DNA of 64,000 nucleotides from Rhizopus sp. PT2906 (lineage: Eukaryota; Mucoromycota; Mucoromycetes; Mucorales; Rhizopodaceae): the NCBI GenBank assembly GCA_025529335.1, contig JAMYHX010000111.1, positions 36,338 to 100,337 on the forward strand. Reading direction: 5' to 3'. Below the pieces are notes generated by a model. The model was given only the letters and a program-made list of their open reading frames with translations. It was not told the origin of the DNA and ran no database searches. Positions within the stretch are counted from its first letter, which is position 1; each line of letters begins with the position of its first letter. Below are positions 33,576 to 46,391 of the stretch, one piece after another. Position numbers and translations under genes: made by a program.

Positions 33576-35523
33576 TTATTCAATGTGCATGACATCCGCT
33601 AAATTGTTTGTCATTTTACCCAATGTTTCTGTTTAAAAAATGAGTTTATGTTTAATATATCTTTAGATTGCTTTACCTTCTACTTCTGCTAAAGAAGTAT
33701 CCTTTTTAGAAGCGATCAAGTATAATTCGGTATAGTCGTGTCCGTTATGATACACTCGATTACCAGCAATCCAATAGTTGGTAGTTGATCGGGTATAGAT
33801 CTCCTTTGAGCTTGCCTTGTCAAAATCATCCTTGACTTCAAGTAGTTGCAAAAAGATATCATTCGTCATGGTCTTTTTTGTTAGAGTTGATTTCATGTTG
33901 AGTGTTGTGTTGTCGTAAAATAAGCATTTATAATGTTTACCAAGGTTGAAGCTACATATGGATTAGTTCCATTTTGTGTATACTATTATCAATGTTACCT
34001 TTTTGCTTGCATCGTTGATATGTCTTCCAAGATATTGGTTGTCAACGATTCTAAATCTTTATCAATTAGGCATTGTTGTAAGTCATGATAGAACAAGGGA
34101 TCCGTGATGAGGTCTTCAGATTCTACCGAGACAGGTAACAATAGATTCCATATCAAATTACTCTTATGCTTTTAAAAAATCTATCAGACTCTTGCATGTA
34201 CATAAACATATAAAATATATACTTTGTATGTAATCAAGTAATATTCATACAACTTGTTTTCTTGTTCTTGGTCTTCTTTATCTTTACTCAACAGATAAAC
34301 ACGAACCAAGTCCGTCTTTGTCACGATTCTTTCCTCTCCATTCATCCCAATCGCTGTTGATTCGACAAGCCCAGTCAGGAACATGCCTTGGCTTTCACTG
34401 CTTGTAGTATTATTTGTAACGGTAGATTCTATAGACGGATTGGTTGAACTGGCAGAGTCTGTTGACTTTGAACCTGATTGAAAGTAATTTAAAAAGTGCG
34501 CTGGTGATATTGTCTTGGTGATTGACTTTAGTCCAGACGCCTTTATAGGGATTAGTGTTTTTTTTGGTTCTCATATTCAATTCTTTACCTTGGGTTCCTT
34601 TTTCATATAATCCAATTTCATTTTTTCTGCCTTGACCTGTTTATCCACTCTCTTGATCACATACTTTCTTAGGGCTTGCACGTCTTGTATCAATAGTGAC
34701 GATGACTTGTAAACAAGCGATCCAGTGGAATAGTCGAGAATGAAGAGATGACAATGCCCAAACCGCTCGAGTTCTTGTTCGGCCTCGTGTACACGCAAGT
34801 AATTGTTCCGCTGTATTGACTGTAGAGGCACACCGTTAAAGACAGCGTCAAATGTCATGATATCTAATCTATCAAAATCCCACTTCCATATCCATTCTGC
34901 AAAGAACTCTTCGATCGTATGTGATAAGGCACGAGCGCGTTGTCGACTGAATTCACCATTCTCATAGAGAATCGATGCAAATGTACCATTCAGTAACTAT
35001 ATATTCATGATTATTTTTCGGCTCTAGTAGAGTTCACGCCTTTTTACCTTGAACTGCTCATATCCAATTTTGAGCACTCCTTCCAACGCACGGTTGTTTA
35101 GTTGAGAATCGAGGTATTCTGTCACAAGCTTTTCTTTGCCTTTGGAATTGATCTGTTTTCGAAGAATGCCAAGCTCGATGCACATGTGCATCCAGAAGCC
35201 CGGTTCAGGCTGAAAGAAGACCATTCGATGCTTTTGAGAATGAACAGTCTGTACTGGATTTGAGGTTGGAAATGTCCTTTTAAAAAAGTCTAATTTAGTT
35301 TATACCGCTTCACCATGATGTTCTCTTACGCTGCAAAATTAACTAAAGCTTGTGCCAGACCAACGTGTTTCATCTTGACATCAGGAGTCACTGTTGACTT
35401 GGCTGTATAATACAAAATCTGTTCATGTGCGCTTTCTTCGTCTGGGCCAAGTGAAGGGTTATATACGCAAAAATAAGAGAGAATAGGTGAACTTGTGCCT
35501 AGCTGATTTGTAGGTTCTGACAT
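33576..35523 (-). CDS. CCZ1: Vacuolar fusion protein CCZ1
   Basis: Seven exons in phase: complement 35330-35523, 35048-35276, 34589-34996, 34223-34540, 33999-34168, 33677-33951 and 33576-33628, giving 548 aa. The N-terminal longin-type domain opens with LSYFCVYNPSLGPDEESAHE and contains ILYYTAK, GLAQALVNFAATF, VFFQPEPGFWMHMCIELGI and an RALEGVLKIGYEQF helix; the FNP/YNP-start and FFQPEPxFW are CCZ1 hallmarks. CCZ1 pairs with MON1 as the guanine-nucleotide exchange factor that loads the Rab7/Ypt7 GTPase on late endosomes and autophagosomes. MON1 is not in this window. It stands 45 bp downstream of the unknown membrane-protein gene on the same strand. Confidence 0.9.
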
Positions 35524-35568
35524 TAAAGAAAAGGGAGAAGAAGTGAGTTTAAATCATGTGCATAATAA

Positions 35569-37249
35569 TCAAGTTTTTATTGTAGGTTGAGTGTAGTAAA
35601 TAAAGTAAATCAATAGGAACAAGATGACGATAAATGCCCAGCCACCGATGATAATATAGATCACCGTGACAGGGCCAAGACTTCGTGCTGCGTTTGTATC
35701 GCTAAGGACAGCGACGAGGGTGGATGTCCAGAGAATACAGGTGAATGAAGCAGTTCGAAAAAAATTGATCTTGTCGACATAGCAAGGACGTGTCTTGATG
35801 TTGTAGCAGATCATGGTCAACAAGATCGTGATGGATAAGATGGCGCGCATTCGATTTACTTTGGTGGTTGATTCAACTAGTAAAAAGACGATGGCTAACA
35901 AAAGGCCTACACAGCATTGTGAGTATTTGATTTATTTTTCTTGATTTTTTTGCTTACCCATGTTCTTGATAAAGGCCACACTGATAGACTTATAGGCAAT
36001 CTCGTCTTTTGATGGCACTCGTTCATAACTCGTCAGAAAGATGGTGGTTAGAAAGTAAGCAAGAAAGTAACCAACGAGCGAGAGCCAGAGATAAAGTTGT
36101 CGATTGATATCGGATGAGTGACAGCGAAGGGTTGTGCTGAAGTCATTGTCGGGTATATTTAACAATTGGCAAGCTGCTGAGCTAACAAAGGTTGTCTAGT
36201 ATAATTAGTTAGTAAAAACAAGTTCTTGCTCTGTTTCTTTGTTATTACCAAAATGGGTATATACAATAACGTCTATATGAAAGAATAAGTCAAAACACAG
36301 AAGAGACAATATAAAGCCTTCTTACAGCAACAGGTATAAACCATCGAACCCAACGAGTGGATATTCTATAAGGATAGATGGTATTGATGTAATGAATGAT
36401 CAAGCCAAGGATCAGGCTGGAGCATGTCACTGCAAAAGCTGTCCAGAGTGAATAAGTATACCAAGCTGGAGTTCGCATGTCAGGCATCAGTCCTCCTGCG
36501 TTCAGGATAAAGGACACAGCAGCCGACTTGCCTGAGACATAGCCTGCCTGAGTGACAGTGATGAGATCTCGCAAGGGGAATGTCATGAGCTGGAAGAACT
36601 CGATGATCAAAATTGTGATCTGAACCCAGTTAGACCACATGGATGTATCCCAAGTGGAGAATCTGGTATCATAAACAGCATTGATGTGTTCGTCCTGATC
36701 GCCATAGAGTTTCCGCTTTTCCATGTAATAACATCGCTGTCGAGTGATCAAGTAAAGATTGATGGAGAGGATGAATACGAACAAGACAGCGTGTAGTAAA
36801 CTACTGCCCTGTGAATTGACAGCACCGATGAGGATGATGAGAGAAATGAGAAAGGTCAAGATGAAAAGAAGTGAAAAGAGATGATAGAATTTAGCAGCAT
36901 AGACTCTTTGATGTGAAGCAATAGGAATAGCATCTTGTTTAAAGGGTTGTTTAACAATTAAATTTTGCCAGAGAACAGTTGAGAGAGTTAAGAGAGGTAT
37001 TCGAAAGGTTGTCTTTATTTGTGTTGATATGTTGTCTACTAGTAAATATATTTCTTGTTGCTGACTCACTTCTTGATCGCCCCTTTGATCTATCGGGACT
37101 TTATGCCATTCTGTGTACCAGAAATAGAAAATAAAAGAGATAAAGAGTAAAAAGATGATGGCAAAGAACAGCACGATCGATACTGTATTATTGCCCTGGT
37201 GATCTGTGTATTGTTGTTGATAGGATGCATATCCAATAGAACTATTCAT
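35569..37249 (-). CDS. Polytopic membrane protein of unknown function
   Basis: Four exons in phase: complement 36326-37249, 36249-36272 (24 nt, encoding TLLYIPIL), 35958-36195 and 35569-35906, giving 507 aa. I do not recognise the family. Hydrophobic helices: residues ~24-45, ~133-155, ~160-180, ~225-245, ~290-310, and about five more in the C-terminal half including LYLWLSLVGYFLAYFLTTIF, ILSITILLTMIC and VTVIYIIIGGWAFIVILFLL. A hydrophilic loop with YYMEKRKLYGDQDEH lies mid-protein, and a short lumenal-looking stretch with two Cys (CQLL...LRCHSS) follows the microexon. No transporter signature was visible. The gene is divergent from BRN1 (191 bp between starts), which may make a shared promoter. 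Confidence 0.75.
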
Positions 37250-37440
37250 AAGGAAAGAGAAAAAAAGAAAGAGAATGAAGTAATGTCACTGTTTAGGATA
37301 TTTAATGATTTCCTTTAATGGCATCTTGTTTTTTATTTTCTATATGTTGTGACAGTTGTGCGAGACAGAGGAGAGGAACAGAGAGAGGAACAGAGAAAGA
37401 AAGGGTCTGAGATTATTATTATTTTTTTCTTTTTTCTTAA

Positions 37441-40015
37441 ATGAGTCATCGATCAAATAAGAGACACATCAACATGCCTTCAACAAGTAGTCATGGTGCA
37501 ACCAATTCAACTCTTCAACCTTCAGTACCTGCCTTAACTCCAGCTCAAATGTATTCTAATTTTGAAGAATGGATCAAGCTGTGCACAGATAATGTAATTC
37601 GTAAAAAGGATACAATATTCAACCTTATATTGAATCCTTCTCTTCTTTTCTTTTATAGAAAGTAAATGCAAGCAATACTTGGACATTTGCCTTGATTGAT
37701 TATTTTCATGAAATGACCTTTCTTCGTGACGGAGATACTATCAACTTTCAAAAGGCCTCTTGTACCTTGGACGGATGTGTCAAGATTTACACGTCACGTG
37801 TAGACTCTGTAGCGACGGAGACAGGCAAACTATTGAGTGGTCTTGCTGATAGCTCACGTATATATTAAACAAACAATAAAGTACATTTATCCATCTAATT
37901 TTGTCCTAAATAGACGATAACGAAGATGAAGAACGTAAGGAAAGAAAAGTTCGACGAAAGGTATGTTTGTATCCATTTTTCTTTCTTTCTTAACTGACAT
38001 ATTATTCTATATAAAGACGCAAAAGTCAGATGCAAGTTTGGTAAAGGATTTTAGTTCGATTTCACTCAAAAAGTTCGATTTGGATTTTGCAGTTGATCCC
38101 TTATTCAAAAAGACATCGGCTGATTTTGATGAAGGAGGAGCCAGAAGATTGTTGTTGAATCATTTGGGCATCGATCGTCATTGTAAGATTATTTTTGATG
38201 CTTCAGATTCAACAGTGGACTGCGATACGGAAGACGAAGAAGAAGAGGAGGAGGAGAAGGAAGAAGAGAAAGAAGTAGAGGAAAAGGAAGAGGAAAAGGA
38301 AGAGGAAATAGATGACCCCATGGATGAAGATAATGAAGATAAAGAAGACGATAGTGTGGATAATAGCGCAGAGAATAATCCAAAAGATAATTCAAATAAT
38401 GCAGCGAATAATAGCTCAGAAATCAAAGTTCAATTGCCAGACGGATCTCACATGACAGAGATCTCCCGGTTAAAGTGTAACACATATTGCTGATATATGT
38501 TTGTGTGATATTGACTTTTTGGTACACTAGGTAAATTACCGAGTTTGGAACTTCTTGAGGAGTTACACATTGTACCTTCTCTCAAGGGGTTTGATTTTTT
38601 CAATGATGATCTAGAAATACCTGAATTGCACAGCGATACAGAAGATCCATTTGAAGACCAACAACCAGAACAAGGAAATGACTTTTTGAACTTTAATGAT
38701 TACGACATAGATTACAATAACAATGATGATATGGACCCCTTCTTATTAAGTACAGGATTAGAGGACGATAATATTGAAAATGACGACCCAGAGTTAGATG
38801 AAGGTGAAAGAGGATTTCCCGAGAAGGATTACCTGAGTGCCTTACTCAATAATGAAAATCAAGACCTGTTTAACTATTTCGACAATACACTTGTCAAGAA
38901 CTGGGCAGGACCTGAGCATTGGAAGCTACGAAAGGCGCCAACGACGACTACGACGACGGCAAACGAGAAAAGAGTGATTACGGATGTACAAGGAGGTAAG
39001 AGCATAGACTACCTTTAAATAAAGGGGTATAATTTATTTATATAAATGTATATTAGAAGGAGGAGAAGACAGACCTAAGAAGAAGAGACAAGAGCAATTG
39101 ATTGATTTTACTGCGTCTGATGAAGATGAAGACGAAGATATCATATTTGAACAAACAAACAAGAAGCTTACATTACCTACATCCATGATGAATAACCCAT
39201 CTAAACATCTTTTACCAGACGATATCCATTTTTCATCAAAGCAGCTTCTTCAATACTTTTTGAAACCCATGTTTCCTGTAAGTCAAATAAATACAAAGAA
39301 ATGATATATTTGCTTACTTTGTTAATAGATCAATGCAAATAAGAAAAAGAATATTGATGTTGCAGTTCCTCAAAAGACATCAGAAGAACCCGATGCGAAC
39401 TTTTGGGCAGAACAGATGCAAAGTTTCGAAGACTATGATGTTGAGTATGATAACGATGTTCCAGCAGATATGACGGATAATCCTGAACCAAGTAAGTAAA
39501 GGGAAATTTTATTTATTTATATACAACATTTATTTATATATATCTATACATGTACAATAGCTATATTGAGTGCTATAGAAGATTCATCTTTTTTCTATCA
39601 AGACGACTACTTGTCTGATAGTCAATATGAAGATACGCCCGAGATTTATGGCGATACGTTGATTGCCAATCATATAAGAAAGACAGCTAAACCACTTTAT
39701 GTAAACTATGCAAGACAGGCAAAGAGGGTTGATGTGAAAAAACTAAAGGATAATCTATGGATGGCCTTAACTAACCATACGGAAAGAGTGAATGGAACAC
39801 AAAAGTTTACAGATGTAGTAAATGACTTGAAAAAGATGTATTCACCCAAAGTCATGAAAGATATCTCCGTGCCATTCTGTTTTATATGTTTACTTCATCT
39901 AGCCAACGAAAAGGATTTAGTCATTATGGGTCATAATCAAGACGATGATTTCGTGCTGGGTGACGATATTTTAAATGAAGTTACCATTTGTCAAAGTGCC
40001 GTATCCCATGAATAA
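37441..40015 (+). CDS. BRN1: Condensin complex subunit BRN1/CAP-H (kleisin)
   Basis: Eight exons in phase: 37441-37593, 37659-37857, 37914-37960, 38017-38476, 38531-38995, 39057-39277, 39329-39491 and 39561-40015, giving 720 aa. BRN1 is the kleisin bridging the SMC2 and SMC4 heads in condensin, which compacts mitotic chromosomes. Landmarks: ALTPAQMYSNFEEWIKLCTD and NTWTFALIDYFHEM in the N-terminal helix, CTLDGCVKIYTSRVDSVATE, PLFKKTSADFDEGGARRLLL, the mid-protein NWAGPEHWKLRK, IDFTASDEDED and a C-terminal winged-helix-like end. Between residues ~200 and 240 there is an acidic EEEEEEKEE run encoded by GA-rich DNA. Exon 4 uses the donor GTAACA after LKC; the nearby GTGTAA breaks phase. Confidence 0.92.
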
Positions 40016-40300
40016 ATAAATAAATTTTACCAAACATTTGGAATCAACATTATAAATGACACCTTGCTTATTTCATGTCAGCTTTATCCTATTGGTCCGA
40101 TAATTTATATCTAGGACAATGACATCCCAATTCAAACTCAGAGGCCTCTAAAACAAAAGATGTAATCAGTGAGCAGGATGGCGCAATACTATGGTGTTTC
40201 TTAGCAACAAGTTGTCATGTTACATAAACCAAAAAGCTTAATAATATTTAAATAAGCACGCATTTCCTATTTCCTTTTTCTTTTTTATACTACTTTCATC

Positions 40301-42608
40301 ATGTCTTCAAAAGAAGATCAACTACCACAAAGACATGCCAGTGAAATCATTATTGACTATGAACCGGAATCATACAAACAACAGACACAAGAGTTTTTAA
40401 AACAATTGCCTCATAACACAAAAGAATATGCCATTAGCTTATTTCCTATTATGACCTGGATACATCGATACAACTTTCATTGGCTAGTCCGTGATATTAT
40501 TGCTGGTCTTACTGTCGGTGTGGTCGTCGTGCCGCAGAGTATGGGTTATGCCAAGATTGCTCAACTTCCTCCACAATTTGGCTTATAGTAAGTTGAATGA
40601 TATAATCATCACACTTTTACTTATATGATTAATTAATAGCACTGCCTTTGTCGGCCTTTGTGTCTATTGTTTATTTGCTACATCAAAAGATATCAGTATC
40701 GGTCCTACAGCTGTCATGTCACTCTTGGTCGGACAGACAATCACAAAAATCACAAGCGAAACAAAAACGATCACCGGTCCCGAAATTGCTGTGACCATGT
40801 CTTTGTTGACAGGTGCTATTGCCATGTTCATTGGCCTCGTTCGTCTCGGTATTCTTGTCGACTTTATCCCTGGTCCTGCTATAGCTGGCTTCATGACAGG
40901 ATCAGCCATCACAATCTCGATCGGACAGTGGCCAAAGCTGTTTGGTATCAAGGGCATCAACACACAAGACTCAAGTTATCTCATCTTTGGAAACTTTTTC
41001 AAAAATTTACCAAATACCAAACTGGATGTCGCCTTTGGTCTCAGCGGTCTTGTCTGGCTTTATGGTGTTCGTTATGGCTGCCAGTACCTCAGCCGACGCT
41101 ATCCCAAATACTCGACAACATTTTTCTTCTTTAGCATCATGCGAAACGGTCTTCTCATCATCTTTGCCACATTGATTGCATTCTTGATCAACATTGGCAA
41201 GACGACAAGCCCCATTAGTATTCTCAAGACAGTTCCTGCTGGGTTTCAAGCTATGGCCGTACCTACCATAACAGCAGACAGCATATCATCCGTCGCGAGC
41301 TCACTCCCTTCTGGTGTGATTATTCTTATTCTTGAACATGTGGCTATTGCAAAATCATTTGGCCGCATCAACGATTACTCAATCAATCCTAACCAAGAGA
41401 TCGTTGCCATCGGTTTTACCAACGTCTGGGCATCCTTCTTTGGTGCATATCCTTCAACTGGTTCCTTCTCTCGTACTGCGATCAAGGCAAGATCTGGTGT
41501 CAAGACACCTATCGCCGGTATCTTTTCTGCACTAGTTGTTGTCCTCGCACTGTATGCACTGACGCCTGCCTTCTACTATATTCCCGATGCCAGCCTTGCT
41601 GCCGTCGTGATACATGCAGTATCTGACCTTGTTTCTGGACCTGATTATATCAAGCGTCTTGCCCAAGTCTCGCTCTGGGAACTCTTTGTCTTTGTTGCTG
41701 GTGTCGTCATTACCTTCTTCACCACGGTTGAATATGGTATCTATGCCGCCGTTGGCCTTTCTTTCATCATCCTTCTCTTCCGTATCGCCCGTCCCCGGTT
41801 CTGGTCTCTTGGACGTATTCCTTTATCAAACACTACGACAACTTATGACAAAAAGCAACCTTTAGATTACGCACAAAGCTATCTCTATGTGCCTCAAGAC
41901 CACCCATCACTCGGTAAACTGGTCGAAGAGCTGCCATCAGGTATTCTGATGTGTCGTATAGACGAAAGTTTGACGTACCCCAACTCGGCCTATATCTCTG
42001 ACAAAATCATTGCTTACTGCAAAGAACACACTCGCCGCCATTCTCAATCCATCAGCAAGGGCGACCGTGCATGGAACGACGACTCAAATCCTGCTCGTGA
42101 TGCTGCTCGTGCCCAACTACCTCGTCTGCATGCACTGATCATCGAGTGTAGCAGCGTCAACCGTCTGGATTCAAGCGGTCTTCAAGCCATTGTTGATGCT
42201 CAAAACGCGCTCAACCGATACGCTGGTCATCATGTCGAATTCCACTTTGCAAACATTACTAATCTCTCCATTCGTACCTGTCTGATCGCTGCTGGGTTCG
42301 CTAATCAACCTCGTTTTGGTCTGGATGAAGATAATCTTGGTCCTCGTGAAATCTTGCCTATCGTGCCTGCTTCCAAGGATGGTCCTCTTCAACGTCAACA
42401 GACTGCTTCTTCTAGTACTGATGAAAGTGTAGAACATGTTGAGACACACTATGACCAATCCAAGTTCTCAGATGCTGAAAGTGTCAATACTGCTCACTCG
42501 ATTCCTTTACCTCGAGACAAGTATCCTTTCTTCCATTGGAGTGCAGATGAAGCGGTCAAAACGGCACAAAAGACACTCGCATACAGATCAGTCGAACTTG
42601 AAGAATAG
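40301..42608 (+). CDS. SUL: Sulfate permease (SulP/SLC26 family)
   Basis: Two exons in phase, 40301-40587 and 40640-42608, giving 751 aa, like yeast SUL1/SUL2. SulP landmarks: DIIAGLTVGVVVVPQSMGYA (residues ~66-85), TSKDISIGPTAVMSLLVG, GFMTGSAITISIGQ, and about 12 membrane segments to residue ~510. A C-terminal STAS domain follows, with IIECSSVNRLDSSGLQAIVD carrying the conserved D-S-S-G turn. High-affinity proton-coupled sulfate uptake at the plasma membrane is the family role. A Ser/His-rich linker and an acidic tail complete the protein. It converges with the WASP gene, 231 bp apart. Confidence 0.95.
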
Positions 42609-42839
42609 ATTACGTATATACCTTTTTTTGCATCCTTTTCTCTTTAATATTTATTATTATTGTTACATAATACAACATACAATAACTTGTATAAATAAAG
42701 CTTTATTCATCATTTATTACTTTATTTTTAAGACAAGATTATAAAATAACATGGATATAAAGAAGAACATATACACTTTCTCTTTTTGCGTGACATTTTA
42801 CTTACTATTTATTTAAACAAATCAAACTAATAATACAAA

Positions 42840-44185
42840 TTAATCGTCCCATTCACTGCCATCACTGTCTGATTCATCATCGTCTGACAAGATGGCCTTT
42901 TTACGGTCATTGAGTGCAGCAATCAAGCTGGTTGCTAAGTCACCTCCCTTTGCATCAGTTGTAGTTGTAGTTGCTGCCGCTGGTATGCTTCTGTCTCGTT
43001 TGACTTCTGTAGGCGTATTGCGAAGAGCTTGGATGCCTCCTGCAGCTCGAATGGATTCAAGCAAAGCATTGCGCGAATCACCAGGAAGCGGTGACTGGTT
43101 GGCATTAACAGAAGAAGGAGGTGGAGGAGGAGCAGGAATGGATGCTGCTTGAACTGGCGGAGGAGGAGGAGGAGTAGGAATAGACGATGTTTGAACAGGA
43201 GGAGCGGGAGGAGGAACAGGAATAGACGATGTTTGAGCAGGAAGGGGAGGTGGTGGCGGGGGCGGTGGAATAGCATCTTGAGCCGTACTGAAAGTGGGTT
43301 CAACAGGTGATACTGCTGAATATTCATCATTTGTCGGCGTAAATACTGGAGGAGCCGGTATACTAGAAACATCTAATGAACCCGTTGACGTTTGTCTTGT
43401 TGAAGGTACAGGAGGTGGTGCTCTTCTAGTGGGAGGCGGTCGATTGACTGGAGATGCTTCATATTCTTCGGTCGCTTCTGGGAATGGGAAAGCTGGTATT
43501 GCCGATAAGGCAGGTTGATCATTATCATTCGCCAGCATCTTGTAAGGGTTATTTGACTTTGTAATGCTAGGCGATCGACTAGGCTGTTTAGGTGGTTCTG
43601 GCTGTTTGCGTACAGGTGGAGGAGGTGGTGGGAGTGAAGGACGTGTGATGGTAGTTTCTTGTATTGCTTTTTGCGAAAAGTCGCTTTCAGTCGTTTTTCT
43701 CGGAATGGGAGGAGGGGGGGCTGGGATCGATGATCGCGGTACTGCCGTTCGCGTTGAAGGTCGTATAGGCGGTGGTGGGGGTGCTGTTCTACGAGAAGGA
43801 GGTGGTGGAGGCGGTGGACGACGACCTATAGTCAGAAAATATAAGTCTTATTTGCAACAAAAACGATTTCTCTCTTTTTCTTACCACCAACAGAGGCTAT
43901 CTTTCGAGGAGGAGGAGGTGGAGGCCGTGTCTTTTGGTTTGACGAACGGGGAGGAGGAGGTGGTGGTTGTGGCCGTTGTTGACTGAAACCGCCTCGTTTA
44001 CTGACAAAATCTTGAATGAATTCCTGATTGTCGTTGATTTCCGTCGTTGTAAGCCCTAAGTCCTTCAATTGATCAAAGAAACCGTTCCATTCGGGACTTG
44101 AGTTCTGAACACTGAATCCCTTGCTGGGAGTATAGCCGATATGCCCTAGATGTCTATGATTGTCTTGTATAAACACACGTATACA

Positions 44186-44226
<41 letters not shown>

Positions 44227-44905
44227 TCTTACCTAAATTCAGACGGCAGACCAATCTGAGATTTATCCAGTTTTCCTTTTGGCTTCTTGCCGCTTGTTTC
44301 TAGTGAACACATGTATGTTAGCTCAATACCGTAAGTTGACTCATGGATTTACCTTTTTTCTTCTTGTGCGAATGGGTTTCTCTTGAATTCAATTTGTTGA
44401 AGAATACATCTGCGTCGGTTATATCTGCAAATGAGAGGCCTGCCATGTATTCCTAGTTATACATGTATAAGTTTTTGTGTGTATTAGCTTTGTCCTTATT
44501 TTTACATCTGCAGCAAAGGAATAAAAGAAAGGTGTATGCTTGATAAGTTCAAATCCATCATAAAGTTCTTGTTCCCATATGACACCTTTATGATTCTTAT
44601 GTCCCTTTTTTTTAGTTTCTTTCTCTTTACATTTGATTCTTTGTTACCATCAAGTCCACCATTCGAATATAATAGGATCGAGTCTTTTTATCTTTTAAAA
44701 ATGCAATTGCTCCCCATATATTTGAGTATGCCCATCTATTAGGATTAGGATAAGCAACATATAAACGTGCAACAGTGGCCGCATATATTTTCTACAAGAT
44801 GTTAAGCTAAGCTTTTAATTTCGGTAAAGAAACACTTACAGCAGTTGGTAATGCACGTCGTACTTTGTTCTTATCTTCTGCTGTCGATAAAGCAATTGAA
44901 GGCAT
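42840..44905 (-). CDS. LAS17: WASP/Las17 actin nucleation-promoting factor
   Basis: Seven exons in phase: complement 44840-44905, 44648-44791, 44506-44595, 44353-44452, 44233-44299, 43885-44153 and 42840-43825, giving 573 aa. Order of domains: WH1/EVH1 (MPSIALSTAEDKNKVRRALP, AATVARLYVAYPNPNRWAYS, GVIWEQELYDGF...FFYSFAA), a basic KKKK patch, a CRIB/GBD motif IGLPSEFRHLGHIGYTP (binding Cdc42-type GTPases), long poly-Pro tracts (PPPPPPP) for SH3 and profilin binding, a WH2 actin-binding helix RNALLESIRAAGGIQAL, and an acidic tail DDDESDSDGSEWDD that binds Arp2/3. The intact CRIB is a feature of animal and chytrid/mucoralean WASP; yeast Las17 has lost it. Role: branched actin assembly for endocytosis and polar growth. 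Confidence 0.95.
44187..44223. repeat. (CA)n microsatellite in WASP intron 5
   Basis: An uninterrupted CA/TG dinucleotide run of 37 bases lies inside the intron between WASP exons 5 and 6. Length polymorphism is likely, with no coding effect. Confidence 0.95.
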
Positions 44906-45175
44906 ATTTAGAAGAAAAGAAAGGAGTGTATATTTTTATAATTCCTTGTGAAGCATTGATAAATTGTCTAAATAGTCACGTGTATATTCTGTCTATGCGT
45001 GCTTCATTTACAGAGTGCTACGTGCGAATTGATAATGGCCCAGATTGCCTTTTGTTTACAACACTATTCATGCACTCTTTTGCAGTATTTCTCGAAATAA
45101 TCACGCACCTGACGAAGCATAAATATAAGAAAAAATTCAAGCACAAAATAATAAAAATTCGTGCATTGATGTTTA

Positions 45176-46200
45176 TTAAATCGGCTTTCTGTTTAAACAA
45201 TCTTCGAATCTTGCAACCGAAGATCTGCAAAAACCTTGTAGGTCACTGGTAAGTACTTGGTTGCAAGCTTCTCTAATTTTTGAAGATAGTGTCTCCTCTT
45301 CCAAGAATGTTTCTCTCTTCACTTTACTTTTACATACTGACCAAAACTGCTCAATCGGATTGAGTTCAGGTGAGTAGGGCGGGAGGTAAATGCAGCCATA
45401 GCCATGAGCTTCAATATACTTTCTGATATCACCATGGTTATGAATAGGATAATTGTCCATTATTAGATAATGCCCCTTGAACTCTTCGTATTGATTCATA
45501 ATACTTATTGTTTCAGCCACAAAGTTGAAATGATGTTCAGTTACGGTTCCTCCTTTTCCTTTCTCTGGTTTTTTGGTAGCTCCACCAGGCCCTTTTCTCT
45601 TTTTTGAAGGAGCTATGACCTTTGGGGTCTTCAGTTGTATATTTATCACGCCTAAATAAGATATAGCTCTTATGATGGTATGCGATTTTGCTCTTGTCTT
45701 GGGGACTTGCACTACTGGTGTCTCTCCTACCGTGACCCATGCCATACTTCGCTTCATGTTGATGTTGAAACTAGACTCATCAATAAAGACGCAATTGCTC
45801 AAATAATTAATATCAGTCTTCAAAATTTCAGTAACCCATTGGAATCTAGTCTCTATCTTCGTTTCACTATTGCGCTCTTCGGGCTGGAAGTGAGCTCTTT
45901 TCAGTGATATATTGCATTTAGTAGTAATAAACTTGTGGAGAGAGGATCTTGATATTTCCAGATCTGTAAAACGACTAGTAAAATCCTCCATCATCTCATC
46001 CAAAACAATGCTTGGCTTTTGATCTATGAGATCTATAAGATACTCTTTTTGTTCAGAATTTATCGTCAATGGTCTCCCAACAGGTCTACCGCTTCCTGGT
46101 TTTCTTAAGCATAGATCTTCGCCTTTTTTCTAGACTTTCTACTCCTTTAGTATGCCATGTTTGAGCAGTACCTTTACTGTATCTCTAGATCATAACTGGT
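45176..46200 (-). pseudogene. Tc1/IS630-type DDE transposase, frameshifted
   Basis: Complement 45176-46069 encodes 297 aa with the DDE catalytic core: first Asp in NCVFIDESSFNINM, second in GHYLIMDNYPIHNHG, Glu in YLPPYSPELNPIEQFW; this is the Tc1/mariner-IS630 fold that cuts and pastes DNA elements. Upstream the frame stays open through RKPGSGRPVGRPLTINSEQ to a stop near 46135, while the expected N-terminal helix-turn-helix part (RYSKGTAQTWHTKGVESLEK) lies in another frame just before it. One small indel near 46100-46135 therefore separates the DNA-binding start from the catalytic domain. No flanking terminal repeats could be found by eye. Confidence 0.85.
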
Positions 46201-46290
46201 AAGGTACACTTTCCTATTGAGATTTGGGCTTTTTTCCTTTCTCTTTTTCTTTGTTTTATCAAGAACATCCACATAAATTCATTTTCATAT

Positions 46291-46344
46291 ATACATAAAT
46301 ATACATAAATATACATAAATATACATATATATATATATATATAC
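46291..46344. repeat. 10-bp tandem repeat plus (AT)n
   Basis: Three exact copies of ATACATAAAT run into an ATACATATAT... dinucleotide tract. Simple-sequence DNA between the Tc1-like remnant and the next fragment. Confidence 0.9.
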
Positions 46345-46391
46345 AATTTTTTTCTCTAAAAAAAAGAGAGAGGATGGGAATCCAAACCTGA

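Noticed and set aside
44187..44223. (CA)n tract as a CRISPR-like or regulatory array
   Set aside because: Pure dinucleotide repeat in an intron with no spacers; a simple microsatellite.
45176..46069. Calling the Tc1-like transposase an active gene
   Set aside because: The catalytic domain is open, but the DNA-binding part is in another frame and no terminal repeats were found.
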